10,036 nucleotides of DNA from Nitrospinota bacterium (GCA_015229165.1 JADGCD010000066.1:1-10036); one strand, 5' to 3'. Positions 1 to 6,552 are shown, numbered from the stretch's first letter. Notes: generated by a model from the letters alone, not told the origin. Program-made: numbers and translations.

Positions 1-1745
1 TTGCTGGTTCCGGTGGCGTTGGTGGCGACGACCCGGTAGTGATAGGTGGTTCCGCAGGTCAGACCGGTCAACGAAGCGGTGACGCCGGTGTCGCTCCCGC
101 TATCGGCCAAAGGCGATTGATCGGCGGCGACGGTGGCTCCGTAGGCGTTGGTCTCGCCGTACTCGAAGGTGACGGTGGTGGCCCCCCCGTTATCGGGGTT
201 CACGGTTCCGTTCATCGTGGCATCCCGGCGGGTGACGCCGGTGGCGGCGTCGGTGGTGACGACGGGCGCGCCGGGCGTAATGAACGTGGCGGTAACGCTC
301 TTGTCGGCGGCGATGGCGTTCAGTACGCAATGCCCCGTCCCCGAGCAGGCGCCGCTCCAGCCGGTGAAGTTCACCCCCACGCCGGGGATGGCGGTCAGGT
401 CCACCGAGTCCCCTTCAAAAACCGTGTCGCTACAGGTGGCCCCGCAGGCGATGGTGAATCCGGCCAGCCCCCCGTTGTCGAAGACGCTGCCGCTCCCGTT
501 CTTAGTGACGCTGACCGTCGGCCATTTCGCCTCGTACGCCCCGATGTCGCACGCGCTCCCCTGCGGACGGGCGGTCCCCCGCTGGTCGGTGGTCACCGTT
601 CCACCGGAACAATCCCCGGTGTCGAGGGCGGCGGAGCCGGATAACAAAGCATGGGTCTGGGTCGAGCCGCCATTGTTGGCAAGGGCCCCCAGGTTGGCCA
701 ACGCCGAACCGCTGATGTCCCCCACGCCACCGAAGGGGCACGTCCCGTCGTCGTCGAGGTTGTAGCCGTTGGAGGTGATAGTCCCCCCCGTGATATTGCA
801 AGCGTTACCGGTATTGCCGGTGACAATGGTGTTGGAGACCGTTATCGCCCCATTTCCGGCATAGATACCGTACCTACTGCTCCCGGTAACCGTGGTGTTC
901 TTGATGGTCATCGTGGAGGCGTTGGAGATGTCGCCCACGGCGTTGTTCTGGATGGTGTTGCCCGAAAAGGTGGAGTTGGTGATGACGCAGCTCCCCACAG
1001 AGTTCATGAGGGAGCCGTAGACGTTCGCCGTATTTCCGGAAAAGGTGGAACGGTCGATGGTGAGCGTTCCACCCCCCACGTTATAGATGCCGCTCATTCC
1101 AACGTTGCCGCCGAGCGCCGTGTTGCCGCTGACGGTGACGTCGGTCAGCGTGAGGGCGCCGCCGTTGTTGTAAATGGCCCCGGCGTATGTAAACGCCACC
1201 GTAACCGCGTTGCCGCTGAGGGTGACGCCGGTGAGGTCGAGCGTCCCGGAATTGTAAATACCTCCACCGTCTCCGGGCGACGAGCCGTTTTGGATGGTGA
1301 CGTCGCTGATCGAAACGGTGACCCCCACCGCGACATGCATCACCCGGTCGATGGCGCCGCCGTCGATGAAGGTGGTCGAAGCTCCGGCGCCGGTGAGGGT
1401 GACGCTGGCCAAGAGGTCGAGGTCGCCGGTGGCGTTGAGATCCTCTCCCCCCCCCGCAAGGGCGTTGGTGTAGGTTCCGGCAGGCAGGTTTATGGTGTCA
1501 CTCGTTCCGTATGCCGCGCCGGTGGCGACGCAGGCGCTGGCGTTCGCCCCGCCGTTGACGGAGTCTATGGCCCCCCGCAAGGTGCAGGCGCTACCGGTCA
1601 ACCCGTCATCTACCTCGGTCACGGCGATGGTGGCGGCATAGGCGTCGCCAGCGATCATCATGTGCAGAAACAATATGTTTAACGCAATCACCATCAAGGC
1701 TGCGCCGCGACCGAATCGACAAATATCGAAACAAAACGTTACCAT
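1..1745 (-). CDS. Secreted right-handed beta-helix / choice-of-anchor Q surface protein, 3' end beyond the window
   Basis: The frame is open from the ATG at 1745 to the left edge: 581 codons and no stop. The start is supported by AAAGGA nine bases upstream. Residues 1-37 look like a long Sec signal peptide (charged start, hydrophobic stretch about 16-33, cleavage near AYA). Residues 39-64 contain CTLRGAIDSVN, a variant of the CSLREA motif of exported proteins. From about 112 to 312 there are six beta-helix rungs, each with an S/T-G-N-type turn (SGNA, SGNT three times, TGSS, TGNT), 25-29 residues apart. Residues about 303-405 (NGYNLDDDGTC, LANNGGSTQTHALLSGSAA, DQRG, CDIGAYE) match choice-of-anchor Q-type domains. 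Residues 409-489 (GSGSV, FTGWSGACSG, KSVTATF) resemble a divergent InlB B-repeat. From 492 a fibronectin-like domain begins (NGTVNPDNGG, TYHYRVVATNATG). The protein is probably displayed at or released from the surface, possibly as an adhesin or carbohydrate-associated protein. I see no catalytic motif. The ligand and anchor are unknown. Confidence 0.85.
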   Translation of the reverse strand, partial: MVTFCFDICRFGRGAALMVIALNILFLHMMIAGDAYAATIAVTEVDDGLTGSACTLRGAIDSVNGGANASACVATGAAYGTSDTINLPAGTYTNALAGGGEDLNATGDLDLLASVTLTGAGASTTFIDGGAIDRVMHVAVGVTVSISDVTIQNGSSPGDGGGIYNSGTLDLTGVTLSGNAVTVAFTYAGAIYNNGGALTLTDVTVSGNTALGGNVGMSGIYNVGGGTLTIDRSTFSGNTANVYGSLMNSVGSCVITNSTFSGNTIQNNAVGDISNASTMTIKNTTVTGSSRYGIYAGNGAITVSNTIVTGNTGNACNITGGTITSNGYNLDDDGTCPFGGVGDISGSALANLGALANNGGSTQTHALLSGSAALDTGDCSGGTVTTDQRGTARPQGSACDIGAYEAKWPTVSVTKNGSGSVFDNGGLAGFTIACGATCSDTVFEGDSVDLTAIPGVGVNFTGWSGACSGTGHCVLNAIAADKSVTATFITPGAPVVTTDAATGVTRRDATMNGTVNPDNGGATTVTFEYGETNAYGATVAADQSPLADSGSDTGVTASLTGLTCGTTYHYRVVATNATGTS

Positions 1746-1754
1746 CTGCGCGCA

Positions 1755-1760
1755 TCCTTT
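1755..1760 (-). promoter_or_regulatory. Ribosome binding site of the beta-helix protein gene
   Basis: AAAGGA on the minus strand lies nine bases before the ATG at 1745. It decides the start: a second ATG ten bases upstream is in a different frame and overlaps this site. Confidence 0.6.
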
Positions 1761-1784
1761 TGAAATATGGCGAATAATCTTTTT

Positions 1785-1793
1785 ATTCTAACA
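1785..1793 (-). promoter_or_regulatory. Candidate extended -10 promoter for the beta-helix protein gene
   Basis: The minus strand reads TGTTAGAAT, an extended -10 (TGn plus TAGAAT, five of six consensus bases), about 40 bases upstream of the start codon in an AT-rich patch. No good TTGACA-like -35 is visible at the usual spacing, which is tolerable for extended -10 promoters but could also point to an activator. This is a pattern match only. Confidence 0.4.
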
Positions 1794-1833
1794 AGAATTG
1801 GATAAAGAATGGCGAGCGTTTAATAAAGATTTT

Positions 1834-1842
1834 TGTTATTAT
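1834..1842 (+). promoter_or_regulatory. Candidate extended -10 promoter for the AraC-family gene
   Basis: TGTTATTAT on the plus strand fits an extended -10 and lies in the AT-rich part of the divergent intergenic region, about 155 bases before the preferred start at 1998. An alternative is the weak pair TTGGAT (1798-1803) and TAATAA (1821-1826) with a 17-base spacer. The two divergent candidate promoters lie about 40 bases apart, so one regulator bound between them could affect both genes. Confidence 0.3.
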
Positions 1843-1997
1843 TTTGCCACAAACGGGCGCGGGCGCCATTCCTTGGCGCTGGGGCCGTGTCCGAATCGGA
1901 TGGAACGAATAGGGGAGCCTTTGTGGGCAGACACGACCGGTTTGGCCTTACCCCCCCATCGACCAATCCGCAGGACCACCAGCGAGAGCCGGTCAGC

Positions 1998-2918
1998 ATG
2001 GAGAACGGTTCGTTCGCTCTCCCGCTGGAGGGGGTCGAAGGTTTCGCCCATATCCGTTTCATCGACCTCTCCCCCGTCGGTTCCTTCTCCTCCGTCTCCA
2101 TTCCGGCCGGGTTCGACCGCCCCTTCTCGTACCGGGCGACACGGGACGATCCGGAGTGGCAGATCTCGCTGATTATCTCGACCCTCGGCAGCGAAAACAT
2201 CCGCCTGCCCGGGGTTCCCGAAATGGGACTTTTCCCCTCTCCCGGGCTCCAGGCGCTGGCGGTCTCGGCGGGGGAGGCGATCCTGGAATATGACGCCCCC
2301 GAGGGATTCTCGTCGGTGGCGGTGGCCGCCTCCCTCGACTGGGTCGTCGAGAACCTGGGGCTGGAGACGGCGCCCGAGGCGTTGCGCCCCTTTCTGGAGC
2401 GGCGGGCGTTCGACCGGATGCGGCGCTGGGATCTGGCCTACACCCCGGCGGCGATGCGGCTGCGGCGGGATTTGGAGAACAACCCCTATCAGGGGACGTC
2501 GGAGATCCTCTTCCTGCAGGCGCGGATCATCGACGGGGTGGTGGAGTTCTACGAACAGCTTTCAGGCGGCGGGGAGACCGACGCCCCGCTGGGCGTGAAA
2601 GACAAGAAGCTGGCGCTGGAGGCCCGGGAGATATTGGTGGCAGCCGCCGACGCCCCCCCCGACCTGCCGACGCTGGCCCGGATGACGGGAACCAACGCGA
2701 AAAAGCTGACCGCCCTCTTTCGGACCCACTTCGGGGTCACCCCGTTCGCCCTCTTGCAGGAGCATCGGCTCGACATGGCCCGGGCCCGCCTGAACAGCGG
2801 GGCGTTGAACGTCACCGAAGCGGCCCGACAGGCGGGCTACAACCACCCGAGCAGCTTCATCGCCGCCTACCGGAAACGGTTCGGCGAAACCCCCGGCGGG
2901 AAATCGGAGAAGGCATGA
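1998..2918 (+). CDS. AraC-family transcriptional regulator (PchR-like)
   Basis: From the ATG at 1998 this is a 306-residue protein, the normal size for the family. The frame is open further upstream (TTG at 1833, GTG at 1887), but those extensions have no family-like sequence. The ribosome site before 1998 is weak, so the exact start is uncertain. Residues about 1-200 form the effector or dimerisation half. The segment NPYQGTSEILFLQARIIDGV (163-182) resembles the helix before the DNA-binding domain in PchR/YbtA-type regulators. The C-terminal third has two helix-turn-helix motifs: LPTLARMTGTNAKKLTALF at about 223-241 and NVTEAARQAGYNHPSSFIAA at 271-290, followed by YRKRFGETP. Known PchR-type members sense ferric siderophores, and here the ligand is inferred only weakly. 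The gene is divergent from the secreted beta-helix protein, its likeliest local target, and convergent with the glycine-rich orphan. The orphan's terminator begins at its stop codon. Confidence 0.92.
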   Translation: MENGSFALPLEGVEGFAHIRFIDLSPVGSFSSVSIPAGFDRPFSYRATRDDPEWQISLIISTLGSENIRLPGVPEMGLFPSPGLQALAVSAGEAILEYDAPEGFSSVAVAASLDWVVENLGLETAPEALRPFLERRAFDRMRRWDLAYTPAAMRLRRDLENNPYQGTSEILFLQARIIDGVVEFYEQLSGGGETDAPLGVKDKKLALEAREILVAAADAPPDLPTLARMTGTNAKKLTALFRTHFGVTPFALLQEHRLDMARARLNSGALNVTEAARQAGYNHPSSFIAAYRKRFGETPGGKSEKA

Positions 2919-2945
2919 AAAAGGGCCGACCAGTGTGGTCGGCCC
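2918..2945 (-). terminator. Intrinsic terminator for the glycine-rich protein gene
   Basis: A perfect 10-bp GC-rich stem (2923-2932 paired with 2936-2945) closes a 3-base loop. On the minus strand it is followed by five T residues (2922-2918), so it is a classical intrinsic terminator for the gene ending at 2964. On the plus strand there is no T-run after the stem, so it should end AraC transcription less efficiently. The last T of its tract is the final base of the AraC stop codon. Confidence 0.85.
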
Positions 2946-2963
2946 TCGTACGGTGGGCGTTGG

Positions 2964-3959
2964 TCAGGCCTTGAGGTTGACGGTCCCGCCGCCGGAGATG
3001 TTCTGGTCGCTCCCTTCGCCCCCTTTGGAGCCGTCGGAGCCCTTCTCCCCCAACCCTTCGGCGTCGGCAGGCGCGCCCGAGGCGGCGCCTTTGGTAAAGA
3101 CGTCCTTCACCTTCACCTGGGAGGCTTCGAACGCGGCGGCGGCCGATTTCTTTGCGCTCGACGGATCGCCCCCCCCCTCCCCGCCAAGAAACTTGACCTC
3201 CTTGTTGGCGGCGTCCTGCTCCGCCGTCGGGTCGGAGGTGGCGCCGAAGATGGGGGTCTCTTTGGGGGCTTCGTCCGGTTTCGCCTTGGCCGGGTCGTAC
3301 AGGTACTGGTCGTACTCTTCGTGAACCTTGGCCATGTTGGCCTGGAACCGGACCTGGCTGGTGATCGACATGAACTTGGTGGCGGCGAAGTCGTACGGCT
3401 CCCGGGAGAAGCCGATGCGGGGCCGCCCGTAGCTGTCGTACTGCTGGGTGAAGTGGATCTCCTTGTGGTTCACCTGCCGCCCCTCTTCCTGGGTGGCGAT
3501 GACCTCGTGCTGCTTGGCCGGGTCGGAGAGAATCTCCATCTCGACGGAGCCACCGGCGGCGGGGGCGTTGCCGCCGTTATAGGCGACCTTGTTGAACTGG
3601 GCGGTCAGACCGTTGGTCCCCAGGCTCCCCTGCGCGATGTTCTGGCCGTTCCCTCCGGCGGTGACGGACTCGTCGCTCCCCGGCAACGGGACGGCTCCGG
3701 TCTGTCCGCTTCCCGGCAGCGGCGCGGCCTCCCCCCCTTTGCCGCCGCTTCCCAGCGTCGGCAGCGGTTCGCCCCCTTTGCCTCCCCCCATCACCTGCGC
3801 TTCGGTATTGAGTTGGAACTCGACCCGTTTATGCGGTTTGGGGATAAAGATGGCCTGCTCCGCAATGGAGGGGGCCACCTTGGCTTTGCGGGAAGCGATA
3901 CCAGAGCGGTGGAAGTCGGCTCCCCCCGCGAATTTGGCGCTCGGTATTCCCATACTCAT
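2964..3959 (-). CDS. Unrecognised glycine-rich protein, 331 aa, no Cys or Trp
   Basis: I do not recognise this family. The start at 3959 (MSMGIPSAK) is chosen because GGAGGT sits seven bases upstream; the open frame extends to 4022 without another good site. There is no signal peptide and no membrane segment. Residues 1-56 are mixed, with the basic stretch SRKAKVAP and then KPHKRVEFQLNTEAQV. Residues 58-96 are a low-complexity tract with repeated GGKGGE and PLPGS units. Residues 115-225 look like the ordered core (VEMEILSDP, EIHFTQQYDSYGRPRIGFS, FMSITSQVRFQANMAKVHEEYDQYLYDP). Residues 228-331 are Ala/Gly/Asp/Lys-rich, probably disordered, ending GGGTVNLKA. Cys and Trp are absent from the whole protein. 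It stands alone, 185 bases downstream of hflC on the same strand, with its own terminator. Absence of Cys, polar linkers and no Sec signal would suit a protein exported by another route or a flagellar or surface accessory, but this is speculation. The frame, Shine-Dalgarno and terminator make it a real gene. Confidence 0.78.
   Translation of the reverse strand: MSMGIPSAKFAGGADFHRSGIASRKAKVAPSIAEQAIFIPKPHKRVEFQLNTEAQVMGGGKGGEPLPTLGSGGKGGEAAPLPGSGQTGAVPLPGSDESVTAGGNGQNIAQGSLGTNGLTAQFNKVAYNGGNAPAAGGSVEMEILSDPAKQHEVIATQEEGRQVNHKEIHFTQQYDSYGRPRIGFSREPYDFAATKFMSITSQVRFQANMAKVHEEYDQYLYDPAKAKPDEAPKETPIFGATSDPTAEQDAANKEVKFLGGEGGGDPSSAKKSAAAAFEASQVKVKDVFTKGAASGAPADAEGLGEKGSDGSKGGEGSDQNISGGGTVNLKA
3672..3788 (-). 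repeat. Degenerate Gly/Pro repeat tract within the glycine-rich protein gene
   Basis: This stretch encodes residues 58-96. It holds two GGKGGE units, each followed by a PLP motif, and a further PLPGS unit, in the order GGKGGEPLPTLGS, GGKGGEAAPLPGSGQTG, AVPLPGSD. A related KGGEGSD recurs near residue 312. The DNA copies are imperfect, so this looks like an old internal duplication or a linker under composition pressure. Confidence 0.6.
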
Positions 3960-3966
3960 GACAGAT

Positions 3967-3972
3967 ACCTCC
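3967..3972 (-). promoter_or_regulatory. Ribosome binding site of the glycine-rich protein gene
   Basis: GGAGGT on the minus strand lies seven bases upstream of the ATG at 3959. It is the best Shine-Dalgarno in the window and fixes the start at MSMGIPS rather than at the upstream in-frame ATG (4022). Confidence 0.8.
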
Positions 3973-4065
3973 AACATCCGTGTTAGACCTGAATTCGACC
4001 ATCGAATCCGTGGAGTCCGCATCGTCTGCGAACCGGCTGGTCGGCGTCCTTGCCAACTTGATTAC

Positions 4066-4092
4066 TTAACGGTACCGGAGGGGCAAACCTTT
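4066..4092 (-). promoter_or_regulatory. Possible sigma-28 (FliA)-type promoter upstream of the glycine-rich protein gene
   Basis: On the minus strand AAAGGTTT is followed after exactly 11 bases by ACCGTTAA. Against the enteric FliA consensus (TAAAGTTT, 11-base spacer, GCCGATAA) each half matches six of eight. It lies about 107 bases before the start codon, in the gap after hflC. Short degenerate matches arise by chance, so this is a hypothesis. No convincing sigma-70 promoter was seen in the same gap. Confidence 0.25.
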
Positions 4093-4144
4093 AGCCTCGA
4101 ACGGGTCTTTCTGGCGCCTTTATTATCAGCGCCTTGCGGGCATG

Positions 4145-5005
4145 CTACCGGAGATACTTCAAGAATTCGCTCTCACTGGACAGTACCATAGTGGAACGGT
4201 CCTTCATGCTGTTCCGATACGCCTCCAGCGAGCGCAGGAATTCGTAGAACTTCTCGTCCTTGCCGTAGGCGCGGGCGGTGATGGTGATGGCCGAGGCTTC
4301 GCCGTCGCCGCGAAGCTTCTGCTCTTTTTCGTAGGCCTCGGCCAGCAGGATGGTTTTCTCCTTGTCGGTCCCGGCCCGGATCTTCTGGGCCTCTTCCTTC
4401 CCCTCCGAGCGGAACTTGTTGGCGATCCGCTTCCGCTCGGCCTGCATCCGGTCGAAGACCGAGCGCATGTTGGCCTGCGGCAGGTCGGCCCGCATGATCC
4501 GGACGTCGACGATCTCGACCCCCATGTCGAGGGCCTTGATCTTCTCGTTGGAACGGACGGTGACCTGGCGCATGACGTTGGCCCGCTCTTCGGACACGAT
4601 CTGGGAGAGGTCGAGGGCGCCGAAGTCCTGGCGCAGCTCGGAGTAGATGATGTCCCGCAACCGGTCCCGGGCCACGCTGGTGGTTCGGGCGCGCTGATAA
4701 AACTTTTCCGGGTCGGTGATCCGCCATTTGGCGAAGTTGTCAACCACCAGGGTCCGTTTGTCCTTGGTCACCACCTCGGTTGAGGGGATGTCGTGGTCCA
4801 GCAGGCGGGTGTCGTAGAGGATGACCTCCTGCACCATGGGGGTCTTGAAGTAGAGCCCCGGCAGGGTGACGGCTTTGACGAACCGGCCAAACTGGGTCAC
4901 CACCGCCTGGCTGTTCTCCCGAACGATAAAAAAGGCGTCCTGCCCCACCAGAAGAATCACCAGCGCCGCCACGGGAACCAGAATCTGCGCCGCTTTTTTC
5001 ATCAT
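4145..5005 (-). CDS. hflC: HflC, SPFH-domain modulator of the FtsH protease
   Basis: This 286-residue protein has one N-terminal membrane anchor (about 5-25, uncleaved) followed by a band-7/SPFH domain in the periplasm. Diagnostic stretches are FIVRENSQAVVTQFG (26-40), PGLYFKTP (49-56), DNFAKWRITDP (89-99), VEIVDVRIMRADLPQ (163-177), the Lys/Glu-rich coiled-coil region (183-235) and the C-terminal SEFLKYL. With HflK it forms a large cage-like complex around FtsH in the inner membrane and restrains or directs degradation of membrane proteins. The start overlaps the hflK stop by four bases (ATGA), which implies translational coupling, and GGAGG lies just upstream. It is shorter than the E. coli protein (about 334 aa) but within the range I expect for other bacteria. 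The stop is TAG at 4145. No clear terminator follows: a 5-bp stem around 4112-4133 lacks a T-run. Confidence 0.96.
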   Translation of the reverse strand: MMKKAAQILVPVAALVILLVGQDAFFIVRENSQAVVTQFGRFVKAVTLPGLYFKTPMVQEVILYDTRLLDHDIPSTEVVTKDKRTLVVDNFAKWRITDPEKFYQRARTTSVARDRLRDIIYSELRQDFGALDLSQIVSEERANVMRQVTVRSNEKIKALDMGVEIVDVRIMRADLPQANMRSVFDRMQAERKRIANKFRSEGKEEAQKIRAGTDKEKTILLAEAYEKEQKLRGDGEASAITITARAYGKDEKFYEFLRSLEAYRNSMKDRSTMVLSSESEFLKYLR

Positions 5006-6051
5006 TTCGCCACCTCCACCTTCTTGCCGTCCAGATTGAGCAGCGGCAGGACCGACCGGACCGACGGATCGACGACGATCTTGTCCACCCCGGCCAGCAC
5101 CTCTTCCATCATCTCCAGCGAGAGCCGCTTGCGCGTGATGGCGGGCGCCTTGGCGTATTCGATCTGCTGGGCCTCGAACCGCTGGGCGTCACCGCTGGCC
5201 TTGGCCACTTTCTCCGCCTTGAAAGCCTCGGCGTTGGCGATGATCTGGGCCGCCTGCCCCCGCGCTTCGGGGATCACCGAGTTGCGGTACCCTTCGGCCT
5301 CCCGGATGAGCCGGTTCTTGTCTTCCTCGGCGTTGTTGACGTCGCGGAAGGCCTCCCGCACCTGCTCGGGGGGATGGACGTCCTGCAACTGGACCTGCTT
5401 GACGGTGATGCCGGCCTTGTATTTGTCGAGAGTCGCCTGCATGAGGATAAGAACCTCCGACTCCACCTTGCCCCGTCCGACGGTCAGGACGTCGTCGATG
5501 TCGGTGTTCCCCACCACTTCCCGCAACGCCGCCTCGGCCACCGCCTTGACGGTGGAATAGAGCCCCATGTCCGCCAGCACCCCTTCCCGGTCGGCCACGG
5601 AGAAGAGGAACGCCGCCGGATCGTTGATCCGGTACTGGACCGACATCTGGATGTCGACGATGTTGGTCCCCATGGTCAGCATGAGCCGTTCCTTGCCCAG
5701 CTCCTCGCCGGAGGCGCCGACCCCGGCGGTCCGGTAACCGACCTCCACCCGTTTGATCTCTTCGGTGGTCACCTTGATAACCATCCCGATGGGGGACGGC
5801 GGCGCCCAGCCGAGACCGGGGCCGCTGGTCTTGGTGTGCTTGCCGAAGATCATGACCACCGCCTGCTCTTGCAGCTCCACCCGGTAGAGACCGGTGGCCA
5901 GCCAGATGCCCAGCGCCGCCAGCAACGCCCCGACCACATGGTAGGGGCGGATGGGGGGGAACGGAAGCTTGTCCATATTGAAGTCGGGGATCTTGTCGAA
6001 CCCCCCGGAGCCGCCGGGGGCGCCGCCCCGCCGTTTGTCATCCCATCCCAT
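5002..6051 (-). CDS. hflK: HflK, SPFH-domain modulator of the FtsH protease
   Basis: Taken from the ATG at 6051, the product is 349 residues beginning MGWDDKRRGG, with the Gly/Pro-rich cytoplasmic tail usual for HflK. AAGGA lies about 12 bases upstream. The frame stays open to 6171 but that extension covers the promoter and looks non-coding. A single membrane segment (about 38-57) is followed by the SPFH domain: VELQEQAVVMIFGK (58-71), GPGLGWAPPSPI (77-88), GTNIVDIQMSVQYRINDP (128-145), VKQVQLQDVHPPEQVREAF (218-235), then a charged coiled-coil (about 235-300) and SRKRL-like and VLPLLNLDG ends. HflK pairs with HflC and binds FtsH in the inner membrane. The two genes form an operon with a 4-base overlap. 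Frequent neighbours of hflKC elsewhere (hfq, hflX) are not seen in this window. Confidence 0.95.
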   Translation of the reverse strand: MGWDDKRRGGAPGGSGGFDKIPDFNMDKLPFPPIRPYHVVGALLAALGIWLATGLYRVELQEQAVVMIFGKHTKTSGPGLGWAPPSPIGMVIKVTTEEIKRVEVGYRTAGVGASGEELGKERLMLTMGTNIVDIQMSVQYRINDPAAFLFSVADREGVLADMGLYSTVKAVAEAALREVVGNTDIDDVLTVGRGKVESEVLILMQATLDKYKAGITVKQVQLQDVHPPEQVREAFRDVNNAEEDKNRLIREAEGYRNSVIPEARGQAAQIIANAEAFKAEKVAKASGDAQRFEAQQIEYAKAPAITRKRLSLEMMEEVLAGVDKIVVDPSVRSVLPLLNLDGKKVEVAK

Positions 6052-6085
6052 GTGGCGTCCGTCCTTTTGGTAAAGATAGAGGGTC

Positions 6086-6094
6086 AGTATAGCA
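6086..6094 (-). promoter_or_regulatory. Extended -10 promoter of hflKC
   Basis: The minus strand reads TGCTATACT, an extended -10 hexamer with five of six consensus bases, about 35 bases before the hflK start. The -35 position has no clear TTGACA. The same nine bases, plus the following G, occur upstream of accA. Confidence 0.55.
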
Positions 6095-6219
6095 GGTTGG
6101 CGGGGGGATGCGGAAAGGCGAACGGCGCCTGCGGATGTCGGCGTCACGCTCCCCTTTCCGCCCCGGCGCAAGGCGGCGCGCGCTATCTATGACCGATCGA
6201 CGCCAGGAAAGCCGTCGGG

Positions 6220-6459
6220 TTACGGGCGCCCCGCCTCTTCCAGCTCCTCGGCCCGCTTCTCGTTGGCGTCAACCACCCCGGTGAGGCCCTTCTGAAGATC
6301 GACGGTAACGGTGGCGTCGCCGACGGCGCCGACCGCTTCGGCCCGCTCCCGGACGGAAACGGCCTCTTCCGGAACCGGGGGCGGGGGCGCCTGTTTCTCG
6401 GTGCAGGCGGCCGGGACGAGGAGCAGCGGGGCAAGGAGGGAGAGGGTGAGGCGTCGCAT
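6220..6459 (-). CDS. Small putative lipoprotein
   Basis: This is a 79-residue protein starting MRRLTLSLLAPLLLVPAAC, with GGAG eight bases upstream of the ATG. Residues 1-18 are a typical signal peptide with two arginines, then leucines. Cys-19 is a likely lipidation site, although the residue at -3 is Pro rather than the usual Leu, so the lipobox is imperfect. A proline-rich linker follows (QAPPPPVPEE), then a charged segment with Glu/Arg (VSVRERAEAVGAV, NEKRAEELEEAG). I recognise no family. It lies between hflK and accA, on the hflK strand but separated from hflK by about 170 bases, and is divergent from accA. An overlapping frame on the same strand is a shadow. The gene call rests on the signal peptide and ribosome site. 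Confidence 0.6.
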   Translation of the reverse strand: MRRLTLSLLAPLLLVPAACTEKQAPPPPVPEEAVSVRERAEAVGAVGDATVTVDLQKGLTGVVDANEKRAEELEEAGRP

Positions 6460-6473
6460 GAGGTTTCTCCGTG

Positions 6474-6512
6474 GTTTACCTCATCATGGCGCCTTTCGCC
6501 CCTACGGTAAAC
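6474..6512. repeat. Inverted repeat between the lipoprotein gene and accA
   Basis: GTTTACC at 6474-6480 is the exact reverse complement of GGTAAAC at 6506-6512, with a 25-base spacer. It lies just upstream of the lipoprotein start and upstream of the accA promoter. It could be an operator or a weak structure in the lipoprotein mRNA leader, or chance. Confidence 0.3.
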
Positions 6513-6543
6513 AGGCGCCCCCGTCGCGTCCGCCCCCCGGTTT

Positions 6544-6552
6544 TGCTATACT
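6544..6552 (+). promoter_or_regulatory. Extended -10 promoter of accA
   Basis: TGCTATACT is an extended -10 about 60 bases upstream of the accA start. No clear -35 is present at 17 bases; the region there is GC-rich. It is identical to the hflKC element. Confidence 0.55.

Noticed and set aside
651..1682. A 343-codon plus-strand open frame, and others at 39-765
   Set aside because: These lie antisense to the beta-helix gene. The minus frame has a signal peptide, ribosome site and recognisable domains; the plus frames are low-complexity Gly/Val/Asp strings produced by the codon bias.
4090..4125. GTTCGAG on the minus strand, resembling a tRNA T-loop
   Set aside because: No T-stem, anticodon arm or acceptor stem can be formed around it.
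4112..4133. GGCGC/GCGCC stem downstream of hflC
   Set aside because: A 5-bp stem with an 11-base loop and no T-run; also explainable by a repeated AAGGCGC. Not called as a terminator.
6052..6171. N-terminal extension of hflK to an ATG at 6171
   Set aside because: The extra 40 residues are not HflK-like and cover the extended -10 promoter; MGWDDKRRGG at 6051 is the family-like start.
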